NCBI GenBank assembly: GCA_966210935.1
Contig: CBIHLX010000042.1
Location: forward strand, 1-7,023
Direction: 5' to 3'
From: CBIHLX01 sp966210935
GTDB taxonomy: Bacteria > Patescibacteriota > Saccharimonadia > Saccharimonadales > Saccharimonadaceae
DNA length: 7,023 nucleotides
The notes under the pieces were generated by a model. The model was not told where the DNA came from. It searched no databases and saw only the letters and a list, made by a program, of their open reading frames with translations. Position 1 is the first letter of the stretch, and each line of letters begins with the position of its first letter. The translations under genes were made by a program, and so were the position numbers. Shown here in pieces: positions 1-6,629 of the stretch.

Positions 1-1342
1 GAGTGGCTTTGACGCGCACAAGGACGACCTTCTTAACGCTTTCGCCAGGCTTTAGTGTGACGCTTGGCCAGGTAACTGCAGGTGTGACGAGCGACTGGTC
101 TGCGCTACTAGTCTGTGCCTGGTGAGAGACGGTGCCAGATTGGGTCAGACTGCCACCGCCAAGGTCAACGACATCGGCATACTCCAGGACATCCGAGAGG
201 CTGTCGCCAACGGTGTAAGTGCCTGTGGTGGTGCCGGTGTTCTTGACCATCAGAGTGTAGCGGAGCTGGTCATTTGGCTGGGCGGTTTTGCCATTGGCAT
301 CAACAATATTTTGAGTGATATTACTGACTGATTTACTAATGTCAAAATCAGCCTTACATTTGTCATCTTTGTACCAGACTGAGGTGCTACCTTCACATGG
401 CTTGCACTCAGGGCTACTCTCGACGAGTGCTGGATTGAGCGGGCAGCGTGGCTCTGGTGAGATGCTTAGGCTGGTTGCGCAGCTACCGCTTGTCTTGTCG
501 CCAACACTAGTGCTGACGGTGATGGTTGCTGTGTATGCGCCATCTCGAGGCAATGTTTTCTCGAGCTGAGAGGTGGTCGCACTGGCGTCGACGCGGTCGT
601 TACTGACAACTGCACCGGCTGCGTTTTTAATTGTGTAGGTATAGGCAGAGATAGTTGCGCCATCAACAGTGCTAGCGCTCGCATTGAGACGAACCTTTGT
701 CCGGCTGATAGGGGTGATAGTCAGTGCACTACAGCTGGCGTTTGGCCGTTTAACTGGTGGCGGTGGCACGACGTAGACAACGTTGCCACAGTCCAGGGTA
801 ATTGCAAACCACTGGCCGTCAATTGATCGCTGGCCGACGAGCGCGCGCATTGGCCAACGCTTGTGATTGTAGCCGTCAGAGAATTCACCCGTATAAACGG
901 TGGTATTAGTGTCGGTAACGGCGACAGGTTGGCGATTACTGACACCCCAGTTGGTGCGTCCGACGGTCTTAATCTGTCCATTGAAGTCATTAGTATAGTA
1001 GGTGCCAATTGAGCCATTGGCAATATCTTGGCGGGAGATGCCGAAATGAGTGTAGATTTGACGGATATCATTGCGACCGGCACTATCAACGCCACGGTCA
1101 TAAACACCGAGAAGATCTTCTTTACTGGTGACGCCACTGTAGATGACATTATCGCCGTTAGCAGCGTTGGTGACCTCTGGTGGAGTGAAGACGGCAAAAG
1201 ATTGCACGACGAGTGCCAGGGCGGTGAAAATGAGGCCAATACGACGGGTGGCTTCTTCTTTGCGCAGGCGTTTGGCATAGAAGCCAAGTTGACCCACGAG
1301 AGCGGGGCTAAATGCCAGATTGGAGACTATTTTTCGAAACAT
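1..1342 (-). CDS. Large surface/secreted protein with PKD-like and DUF11-like domains, N-terminal part only
   Basis: The minus strand is open from ATG at 1342-1340 to the window edge: 447 codons, no stop, C-terminus missing. An in-frame TAA at 1366-1364 with no start codon in between fixes the start. Residues 1-34 are a long basic N-region (MFRKIVSNLAF..., then KRLRKEEATRR). Residues 35-52 are hydrophobic (IGLIFTALALVVQSFAVF), a signal anchor or a signal peptide cleaved near A60/A61. Residues 62-192 form a module with NDIRQIYTHFGISRQDI (91-107) and a Trp-rich second half. A Pro linker (193-196) leads to a PKD/Ig-like beta domain (about 201-296). A Cys-rich segment follows (C300, C313, C316, C329). 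Residues 332-447 resemble a DUF11 repeat ('LRYTLMVKNTGTTTGTYTVGD'). I recall similar N-termini in Saccharibacteria surface proteins. The protein is probably exported and exposed, perhaps adhesive; that role is inference. The Shine-Dalgarno is weak (AGGC about 10 bases upstream). Confidence 0.85.
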   Translation of the reverse strand, partial: MFRKIVSNLAFSPALVGQLGFYAKRLRKEEATRRIGLIFTALALVVQSFAVFTPPEVTNAANGDNVIYSGVTSKEDLLGVYDRGVDSAGRNDIRQIYTHFGISRQDIANGSIGTYYTNDFNGQIKTVGRTNWGVSNRQPVAVTDTNTTVYTGEFSDGYNHKRWPMRALVGQRSIDGQWFAITLDCGNVVYVVPPPPVKRPNASCSALTITPISRTKVRLNASASTVDGATISAYTYTIKNAAGAVVSNDRVDASATTSQLEKTLPRDGAYTATITVSTSVGDKTSGSCATSLSISPEPRCPLNPALVESSPECKPCEGSTSVWYKDDKCKADFDISKSVSNITQNIVDANGKTAQPNDQLRYTLMVKNTGTTTGTYTVGDSLSDVLEYADVVDLGGGSLTQSGTVSHQAQTSSADQSLVTPAVTWPSVTLKPGESVKKVVLVRVKAT

Positions 1343-1384
1343 TTGTAAATTGCCTATATTTGTTTATTTTCGTGCTGTGTACCC

Positions 1385-1421
1385 CAAGATTAGCATAAGA
1401 AATATGTTCACTACAATAGCT
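1385..1421 (-). promoter_or_regulatory. Possible promoter of the surface-protein gene
   Basis: On the minus strand a TATGCT hexamer (1397-1392) lies about 50 bases upstream of the ATG at 1342. It sits in the same TTATGCTAA context as the -10 box of the rRNA promoter at 6480-6485. No good -35 hexamer lies at the right distance (GCTATT with a 17-base spacer is poor), so this is a weak prediction. If correct, the promoter region overlaps the left inverted repeat of the gyrB control region, which would link control of the two divergent genes. Confidence 0.3.
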
Positions 1422-1436
1422 TGAGTGAACAATATT
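1401..1436. repeat. Inverted repeat overlapping the gyrB -35 region
   Basis: AATAT-GTTCACT (1401-1412) is repeated inverted as AGTGAAC-A-ATATT (1424-1436). The 7-base core arms match perfectly around an 11-base spacer, and the outer AATAT/ATATT arms match after one extra A. The right arm covers part of the gyrB -35 hexamer (1421-1426), so a protein bound here could block or tune gyrB transcription. A run of six T (1435-1440) follows, but no plus-strand gene upstream would need a terminator here. Confidence 0.6.
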
Positions 1437-1463
1437 TTTTCTGGTATAATAAGAGCTATTGTA
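1412..1463. repeat. 10-bp inverted repeat flanking the gyrB promoter
   Basis: TACAATAGCT (1412-1421) and AGCTATTGTA (1454-1463) are perfect reverse complements separated by 32 bases. The interval contains most of the -35 element and the whole -10 element of the gyrB promoter. The left arm lies in the spacer of the 1401-1436 repeat and the right arm is half of the 1454-1470 palindrome, so the three repeats interlock. This could be a looping or multi-site operator. Confidence 0.55.
1421..1450 (+). promoter_or_regulatory. Extended -10 promoter of the gyrB-gyrA operon
   Basis: A consensus TATAAT (1445-1450) is preceded by TG one base away (TGG-TATAAT, 1442-1450), which is an extended -10. TTGAGT (1421-1426) is an acceptable -35 with an 18-base spacer. 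Transcription would start near 1456-1458 and leave a 5' leader of about 36 bases. The next two genes have no comparable promoter, so this probably drives gyrB, gyrA and the DUF212 gene together. Confidence 0.8.
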
Positions 1464-1470
1464 AATAGCT
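1454..1470. promoter_or_regulatory. Operator-like palindrome at the gyrB transcription start
   Basis: AGCTATT-GTA-AATAGCT is a perfect 7+7 palindrome with a 3-base centre. It spans the predicted transcription start, immediately downstream of the -10 box. A third copy of the half-site, AATAGCT, lies at 1415-1421 upstream of the -10. The geometry suits a dimeric repressor, but no regulator can be named from this sequence. If transcription starts a few bases earlier, it could instead form a short hairpin at the mRNA 5' end. Confidence 0.5.
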
Positions 1471-1493
1471 GAACGTCTGATAAGTGAGGGAAC

Positions 1494-3473
1494 ATGGCTA
1501 AACAAACACAAGATGGTGGCTCCTATGATGGGTCACAAATCCAGGTCCTAGAGGGGCTTGAGCCGGTACGTAAGCGCCCGGGTATGTATATTGGTAGCAC
1601 TGGCTATGACGGTGTGCACCATTTGATTAAAGAAATTGCCGATAACTCAATTGACGAGGCAATTGCTGGGCATGCCACTAAAATCAACGTCACGCTACTT
1701 GAGGACGGCGGTGTCACGATTGAAGATGACGGCCGTGGTATTCCTGTTGATAAGCACCCAAAGACTGGGCTAAGCACACTTGAGACCGTTCTGACCGTTC
1801 TCCACGCTGGTGGTAAGTTTGGTGGCGGTGGTTATAAGGTGTCGTCTGGTTTGCACGGTGTTGGCTCGAGTGTGGTGAATGCACTATCGACACAGCTGAT
1901 CGCTGAAGTGGTCAAGGGCGGCCAGCTCTACCGTATTGTGTTCGAGCGTGGTGTGACACAAGGTGAGCTCAAGAAGGTCGGCAAGACTGACCGTCCACAG
2001 GGAACGGCTATCACATTTTATCCAGACCCAACTATTTTCAAGGAGACCGTCACTTTTGATTACAAATGGGTCGTCAACTATCTGCGCCACCAGGCCTATC
2101 TTACGAAGGGTATTTATGTAGCAGTACGTGATAACCGCACAAACGAGCGGGATGCCTTTTACTTCGAGGGTGGTATTCAGAGCTATGTAAAGCATCTCAA
2201 CATTGGTAAAGATGTCGTCAGTGATAGTGTCTTCTATGTTGAAAAGCAGGTTGAAGAGTCAATGGTCGAGGTTGCGGTTCAGTACAACGATAGTTTTGTT
2301 GAAACGGTGAAGCCATTTGCCAACAACGTCCTAACGCCAGATGGCGGTACGCATCTTATTGGTTTCCGCTCAGCGTTGACGCGTGTTATTAATGACTACG
2401 CTCGTAAAAACAGTCTCCTAAAGGAGAAAGAAGAGAATCTGAGCGGTGATGATATTCGCGAAGGTTTGACGGCTATTATTCTTGTAAAGCTACCAGACCC
2501 ACAATTTGAAGGTCAGACTAAGAATAAGCTTGGTAATCCAGAAGTCCGCCGCTACGTCGAGCAGGTGATGAATGAATACTTCGCCTACTATCTAGAGGAA
2601 AACCCAGATGTCGCTAAGAAGATCGTCGGTAAGGCGCTGCTTGCAGCCCGTGCTCGCAAGGCGGCTCGTGCTGCTCGTGACAACGTTCTGCGTAAGGGCG
2701 CACTTGATGGTATGGGGTTGCCTGGAAAGCTTTATGACTGCTCAAGCAAGAACCCAGCCGAAAGCGAAATCTACATCGTAGAGGGTGACTCAGCTGCTGG
2801 TTCGGCTAAGGAGGGTCGCGACAGTAAGACGCAGGCGATTTTGCCACTGCGCGGTAAGGTTCTTAATACTGAGCGTGCTCGCCTCGATAAGATGTTTGCC
2901 AATAAGGAAATTGTTGCCATGATTCAGGCCTTTGGTGTTGGTATTGGTGATTCATTTGACGTCAATGGTCTCCGTTACCATAAGATTGTCATCATGACCG
3001 ATGCCGATGTCGACGGTAGTCACATTGCGACTCTCTTGTTGACCTTCTTATTCCGCTATATGAGGGAAGTTATTGAAGGCGGGTATGTCTATCTGGCGAA
3101 ACCGCCACTCTATAGCATTAACCGTGGCCAAAAGAAGCAGTACGTCTATGATGAAGCTGCTCTAGAGACAGCGCTACAGAGCATTGTCGCTCAAAAGCAA
3201 GAGCGCGGTGCGTCTGTTAATGAAGACGCCGACCTTACGAAGCAGGCAGGTGTTACCATTTCCCGCTTTAAGGGTCTGGGTGAAATGGATGCTGATCAAC
3301 TATGGGAGACAACCATGAATCCCGAGAACCGTGTCCTTAGCCAGGTGCGTATTGATGATGCTGAACGAGCTGATGCCATCTTTACAAAGCTGATGGGCGA
3401 TGAGGTTTCACTGCGCAAAACGTTTATTCAGACGCGCGCCAAAGATGCAAAACTTGATGATCTGGACATTTAG
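1494..3473 (+). CDS. gyrB: DNA gyrase subunit B
   Basis: GyrB is the ATPase and TOPRIM subunit of DNA gyrase; with GyrA it forms the cytoplasmic A2B2 enzyme that introduces negative supercoils using ATP. The GHKL ATPase region shows catalytic E47 and N51 in KEIADNSIDEA, DDGRGIP (78-84), HAGGKF (104-109) and GLHGVG (119-124). The transducer loop has QTK at 341-343. The TOPRIM domain has EGDSAAGSAK from E430, PLRGKVLN, and DADVDGSH from D503, followed by the RFKGLGEM signature. At 659 residues it is the short GyrB type, without the long insert of proteobacterial GyrB. An in-frame TGA at 1485-1487 makes ATG 1494 the first possible start; GAGG (1486-1489) is a close-set Shine-Dalgarno. ParE is the alternative, but the directly linked gyrA supports GyrB. 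Confidence 0.97.
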   Translation: MAKQTQDGGSYDGSQIQVLEGLEPVRKRPGMYIGSTGYDGVHHLIKEIADNSIDEAIAGHATKINVTLLEDGGVTIEDDGRGIPVDKHPKTGLSTLETVLTVLHAGGKFGGGGYKVSSGLHGVGSSVVNALSTQLIAEVVKGGQLYRIVFERGVTQGELKKVGKTDRPQGTAITFYPDPTIFKETVTFDYKWVVNYLRHQAYLTKGIYVAVRDNRTNERDAFYFEGGIQSYVKHLNIGKDVVSDSVFYVEKQVEESMVEVAVQYNDSFVETVKPFANNVLTPDGGTHLIGFRSALTRVINDYARKNSLLKEKEENLSGDDIREGLTAIILVKLPDPQFEGQTKNKLGNPEVRRYVEQVMNEYFAYYLEENPDVAKKIVGKALLAARARKAARAARDNVLRKGALDGMGLPGKLYDCSSKNPAESEIYIVEGDSAAGSAKEGRDSKTQAILPLRGKVLNTERARLDKMFANKEIVAMIQAFGVGIGDSFDVNGLRYHKIVIMTDADVDGSHIATLLLTFLFRYMREVIEGGYVYLAKPPLYSINRGQKKQYVYDEAALETALQSIVAQKQERGASVNEDADLTKQAGVTISRFKGLGEMDADQLWETTMNPENRVLSQVRIDDAERADAIFTKLMGDEVSLRKTFIQTRAKDAKLDDLDI

Positions 3474-3485
3474 TAAGGAATATTT

Positions 3486-6002
3486 ATGAACGAAGACAAT
3501 ACACCAATCGACGAAAATATGCCCCTAGAAGGCGAGATCGTTACCCCTGAAGCAGTATCTGGCATTGAGCATCGTACACTCGAGGACGTTATGGAACATA
3601 ACTTCTTCCGCTATTCGATGAGCGTGATCGTTGAACGTGCGCTTCCTGATGTCCGTGACGGACTGAAGCCGGTACATCGCCGTATTTTGCACTCAATGAA
3701 TACTAACGGTAATCGCAGCAACGCAAAGTTTGTAAAGAGTGCGCGTATCGTTGGTGACGTGATGGGTAAATTCCACCCGCACGGCGACTCGGCAATTTAC
3801 GACTCAATGGTGCGTCTGGCGCAGCCATGGGCACTCCGCTACCCGTTGGTACAAGGCCAGGGTAACTTTGGTTCTATGGATGGCGACCCAGCGGCGGCAA
3901 GTCGTTACACCGAGGCGCGCTTGCAGCGCTTTGCTGACGAACTGTTGGCTGATATTGAAAAGGATACGGTCGACTTCCGTGATAACTACGATGGCTCTGA
4001 GCAGGAGCCGGTAGTCCTTCCTGCGAAGGTGCCAAACCTACTGCTTAATGGGCAGATCGGTATTGCTGTTGGTATGGCAACGAACATCCCACCGCATAAC
4101 CTAGGCGAGTTGGTGGATGCTTCGATCGAGCTGATCGATAACGAGCATGCGACTATCGATGATCTTCTCAAGCACGTAAAGGGCCCAGACTTCCCAACGG
4201 GTGCAACTGTGTACGGTGGCGCACCAATGAAGCAGGCCTACCTGACTGGTCGTGGTAGCGTGACAATGCGCGCCATTGCTGACATCGAAGAGGTAAAGAA
4301 GGGTCGCCATCAGATTGTTGTGACCGAAATTCCTTATGGTGTAAATAAGGCATCACTTGTTGAGAAAATTGCTGAACTTTACAAAGAGAAGAAGATCAGC
4401 ATTAGCGACCTGCGTGACGAAAGCTCACGTGGTAAAGTTCGCATCGTTGTAGAAGTTAAGAAGGATGGCTATCCAAAGAAGGTGCTTAACCAGCTCTATA
4501 AGCTAACAGCCCTGCAGACAAGCTTTAATTACAACATGCTTGCGCTTATCGATGGTATCCAGCCGAAGATTCTTGGCCTCCAGGAAATGCTCCAGGAATT
4601 CATTCACCATCGCCAAAAGGTGGTCCGTCGTCGCACTGAGTACGAGCTGCGTAAGGCGAAGGAACGTGCGCATATTCTTGAAGGCTACAAAATTGCCCTC
4701 GATCACATCGATGAAGTGATTCGTATCATTCGCGCCAGCCGCACTCAGGAGGAGGCTGCAAATAACCTTATTAAGGAATTTGCCCTTAGTGAGATCCAGG
4801 CAGCCGCAATTCTCGCGATGCAGCTTCGCCGCTTGACTGGACTCTCTCGCGAAGAGATTGAGAACGAACTTGCAGCACTCCTCGCAGCCATTAAGCGTTT
4901 CGAAGAGATCTTGGCCGATGAGCAAGAAATTCTTGACATCATCAAAGCAGAGCTTCTTGAAATGAAAGAGAAGTATGGTGATGAGCGCCGCTCAAAGGTC
5001 ATTAATCATGAGCTTGGCAAATTCAGCGACGAAGAGCTGATTCCGGAAGAAGAGTCCGTAATCTTGCTGACGAATGAAAACTACATCAAGCGTACACTCG
5101 TCAGTGAATACCGTCGCCAGAATCGCGGCGGCAAGGGAAAGCGTGGCATGACAACGAAGGATGAAGATGTCATTGATCAGCTCATCCCAACCAGCACCCA
5201 TGACTATTTACTGTTCTTTACAAATAAGGGTCGCGTCTTCCGTCTTAAGGCCTACGAAGTGCCTGCGGCAAGCCTCGCGGCAAAGGGTGTTGCAGTAGTC
5301 AACCTGCTTCAGATGCAGCCAGAAGAGAAGATTACGTCAATTATTCGTCACGAAAAGAATGCGAATGATGACGGCTACCTGTTTATGGCGACAACAAAGG
5401 GTACGATCAAGAAGACGCCATTTAAGGATTATGCCAATATCCGCACCAATGGCTTGATTGCTATTAAGCTGGACGACGGCGATGAACTGCGCTGGATCAA
5501 AAAGACGACTGGTCAGAATGACGTGATTATCTCGACTTCAGCTGGTCAGGCGGTTCGCTTCAATGAATCTGACGCTCGCCCAATGGGTCGTTCCGCTCGC
5601 GGTGTGCGCGGTGTGCGCCTCCGACCAAATGATGTCGTTGTAGGCATGGACGTTGTTGATAACGAGAATTCACCACTCCTTGTTATTAGTCAGAATGGCT
5701 ACGGCAAAATTACCAAGAGTAATAACTTCCCAAGCCATAAACGTGGCGGCGTCGGTATTAAGGCGGCGGTTGTTACGGCTAAGACGGGCCCGATTGTCTC
5801 AGTGCGCACACTTGAAGCTGATGCCAGCGAGGTGCTCCTGATCTCAACTAACGGTCAGGCTATCCGTGTGGCACTCAAGGATATCCCGTCACTGGGCCGT
5901 ACGACACAAGGTGTGCGTATTATGCGCCTTAATGATGGTGATGCGGTTGCCTCAATTGGCCTCATGCCAGAACAGAATCAAGCAAGTGAGGATGAAGAGT
6001 AG
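3486..6002 (+). CDS. gyrA: DNA gyrase subunit A
   Basis: GyrA cuts, passes and rejoins DNA in the gyrase heterotetramer. The 838 residues begin with an acidic N-terminal extension (about 27 residues), then the winged-helix breakage-reunion domain (ALPDVRDGLKPVHRR, 52-66). Catalytic Tyr141 sits in SRYTE after Arg140. The quinolone-resistance region HGDSAIYD (99-106) keeps Ser102 and Asp106, equivalent to E. coli Ser83 and Asp87. A coiled-coil tower region follows. The C-terminal pinwheel shows six blade-like repeats starting near residues 525, 572, 629, 679, 730 and 782. The first holds a GyrA box, QNRGGKG (545-551), a variant of QRRGGKG. The complete pinwheel favours GyrA over ParC. AAGGA at 3475-3479, six bases before ATG, supports the start; the in-frame TAA at 3474-3476 excludes earlier ones. 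gyrB ends 12 bases upstream. The tail is acidic (SEDEE). Confidence 0.97.
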   Translation: MNEDNTPIDENMPLEGEIVTPEAVSGIEHRTLEDVMEHNFFRYSMSVIVERALPDVRDGLKPVHRRILHSMNTNGNRSNAKFVKSARIVGDVMGKFHPHGDSAIYDSMVRLAQPWALRYPLVQGQGNFGSMDGDPAAASRYTEARLQRFADELLADIEKDTVDFRDNYDGSEQEPVVLPAKVPNLLLNGQIGIAVGMATNIPPHNLGELVDASIELIDNEHATIDDLLKHVKGPDFPTGATVYGGAPMKQAYLTGRGSVTMRAIADIEEVKKGRHQIVVTEIPYGVNKASLVEKIAELYKEKKISISDLRDESSRGKVRIVVEVKKDGYPKKVLNQLYKLTALQTSFNYNMLALIDGIQPKILGLQEMLQEFIHHRQKVVRRRTEYELRKAKERAHILEGYKIALDHIDEVIRIIRASRTQEEAANNLIKEFALSEIQAAAILAMQLRRLTGLSREEIENELAALLAAIKRFEEILADEQEILDIIKAELLEMKEKYGDERRSKVINHELGKFSDEELIPEEESVILLTNENYIKRTLVSEYRRQNRGGKGKRGMTTKDEDVIDQLIPTSTHDYLLFFTNKGRVFRLKAYEVPAASLAAKGVAVVNLLQMQPEEKITSIIRHEKNANDDGYLFMATTKGTIKKTPFKDYANIRTNGLIAIKLDDGDELRWIKKTTGQNDVIISTSAGQAVRFNESDARPMGRSARGVRGVRLRPNDVVVGMDVVDNENSPLLVISQNGYGKITKSNNFPSHKRGGVGIKAAVVTAKTGPIVSVRTLEADASEVLLISTNGQAIRVALKDIPSLGRTTQGVRIMRLNDGDAVASIGLMPEQNQASEDEE

Positions 6003-6007
6003 GGGAT
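6003..6007 (+). promoter_or_regulatory. Close-set ribosome binding site of the DUF212 gene
   Basis: AGGGG (6001-6005) overlaps the gyrA stop codon and sits only two bases before the ATG at 6008, closer than usual. A second purine-rich run, GAGGA, lies about 14 bases upstream inside the end of gyrA. An in-frame TGA at 5993-5995 excludes earlier starts. Translation is probably coupled to termination of gyrA. Confidence 0.5.
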
Positions 6008-6442
6008 ATGAATATCTTGTCACCATATATTATTGCAGTACTCGCCGGGTGGATTATTGCGCAGGGTGCGAAATATATCATCGTGGCACTGAAGAATCGT
6101 AATTTCGATCACTTCCGACAACTTTACTTATCGGGCAACATGCCCAGTGCACATAGCGCGACTTCGGTTGCGCTATGTGTCGTTGTAGGACTGCGTGATG
6201 GTTTTGATTCGGGGGTGTTCGCGGTCGCTGCTTTGCTTGCTGGTATTGTCATGTATGACGCCATGATGGTGCGCCGCTCTTCGGGCGAGCAGGGTTTGGC
6301 TATCCATGCACTTATTGCGCTGAGTAAGAATAAAGAGATCATTTTACCGCGCGCTGCCAGGGGTCATACGCCACTAGAAGTAGTTGTTGGAGCTATTCTT
6401 GGTATGGGAATCGGTGTAGTTGTATTTTTAGCGACAAGATAA
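6008..6442 (+). CDS. Divergent PAP2 family (DUF212, YuiD-like) membrane protein
   Basis: This 144-residue integral membrane protein belongs to the acid phosphatase / vanadium-dependent haloperoxidase-related family DUF212. Family signatures are GNMPSAHSAT (43-52; members usually have GGMPSSHSA), GLRDGFDSGVFAVA (61-74), MYDAMMVRRSSGEQ (82-95) and GHTPLEVVVGAILG (119-132). Likely membrane segments are residues 3-26, about 46-62, about 69-88 and about 122-142. His49 and His120 are candidate catalytic residues by analogy with PAP2 phosphatases. Length is close to that of Bacillus YuiD (about 158). The physiological substrate is not known to me; a lipid or isoprenoid phosphate is an inference from the PAP2 relationship. 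It starts five bases after gyrA and is probably co-transcribed with gyrBA, although no functional link to gyrase is obvious. Confidence 0.9.
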   Translation: MNILSPYIIAVLAGWIIAQGAKYIIVALKNRNFDHFRQLYLSGNMPSAHSATSVALCVVVGLRDGFDSGVFAVAALLAGIVMYDAMMVRRSSGEQGLAIHALIALSKNKEIILPRAARGHTPLEVVVGAILGMGIGVVVFLATR

Positions 6443-6455
6443 TTCGAAGAAAGTG

Positions 6456-6485
6456 TTGACGCCACCCGGTTTGGTGCGTTATGCT
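6456..6485 (+). promoter_or_regulatory. rRNA operon promoter
   Basis: TTGACG (6456-6461), one base from the consensus -35, is followed after 18 bases by TATGCT (6480-6485) as the -10. The start would be near 6492, giving a leader of about 220 bases before mature 16S rRNA. The promoter begins 13 bases after the DUF212 stop codon and no hairpin-plus-T-run terminator lies between, so it may be supplemented by read-through from the gyrase operon. Confidence 0.75.
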
Positions 6486-6540
6486 AAGTATCAGTCTGGT
6501 CGCCGGCAAGGAAACATCCAAGCCACGAAGCGCGACACCT

Positions 6541-6559
6541 AAGCTGTGGAGCTTTAACA
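6541..6559 (+). promoter_or_regulatory. boxB-like hairpin and boxA-like antitermination element
   Basis: AAGCT-GTGG-AGCTT (6541-6554) is a perfect 5-bp hairpin. Overlapping its 3' arm, GGAGCTTTAACA (6548-6559) matches 9 of 12 positions of the E. coli rRNA boxA TGCTCTTTAACA, including the whole CTTTAACA core. The position about 160 bases before 16S fits the NusB-S10 binding site of rRNA antitermination. The overlap of hairpin and boxA differs from the separate elements of E. coli and could make boxA access conditional. Confidence 0.65.
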
Positions 6560-6560
6560 G

Positions 6561-6575
6561 ATGAACAATGTTCAT
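6561..6575 (+). repeat. Leader hairpin: 6-bp inverted repeat, 3-base loop
   Basis: ATGAAC-AAT-GTTCAT is a perfect inverted repeat directly after boxA. Its GAACA sequence recurs in the right arm of the 1401-1436 repeat upstream of gyrB, though the match is too short to be conclusive. Confidence 0.55.
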
Positions 6576-6601
6576 TAACAATTTAGTTGTGCAATATGAA
6601 A

Positions 6602-6620
6602 GATTTACTTTTAGTAAATC
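6602..6620 (+). repeat. Leader hairpin: 8-bp inverted repeat, 3-base loop
   Basis: GATTTACT-TTT-AGTAAATC is a perfect 8-bp stem, AT-rich and without a following T-run, so it does not look like a terminator. It probably forms a local hairpin in the pre-rRNA. Confidence 0.6.
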
Positions 6621-6629
6621 AATCGTATG

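Noticed and set aside
721..1287. 188-codon minus-strand ORF and the overlapping plus-strand ORF at 1028-1348
   Set aside because: Both are in the wrong frame relative to the continuous minus-strand frame from 1342 to 1, which has a membrane segment and recognisable domains. Their translations are low-complexity shadows.
1406..1440. Hairpin followed by six T on the plus strand, resembling a terminator
   Set aside because: The stem is AT-rich with an 11-base loop and no plus-strand gene lies upstream. An operator role at the gyrB -35 fits better.
1343..1493. Possible replication origin next to gyrB
   Set aside because: I see no copies of the DnaA box TTATCCACA or close variants here or in 6443-6712, and dnaA/dnaN are not in the window.
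4503..4925. 140-codon minus-strand ORF inside gyrA
   Set aside because: It is antisense to the well-conserved GyrA coding frame and resembles no protein family I recognise.
6481..6564. 27-codon ORF starting ATG at 6481 and ending TGA at 6562-6564, a possible leader peptide before the rRNA
   Set aside because: Its ATG lies inside the -10 box, upstream of the predicted transcription start, has no ribosome binding site, and the reading frame crosses the boxA element.
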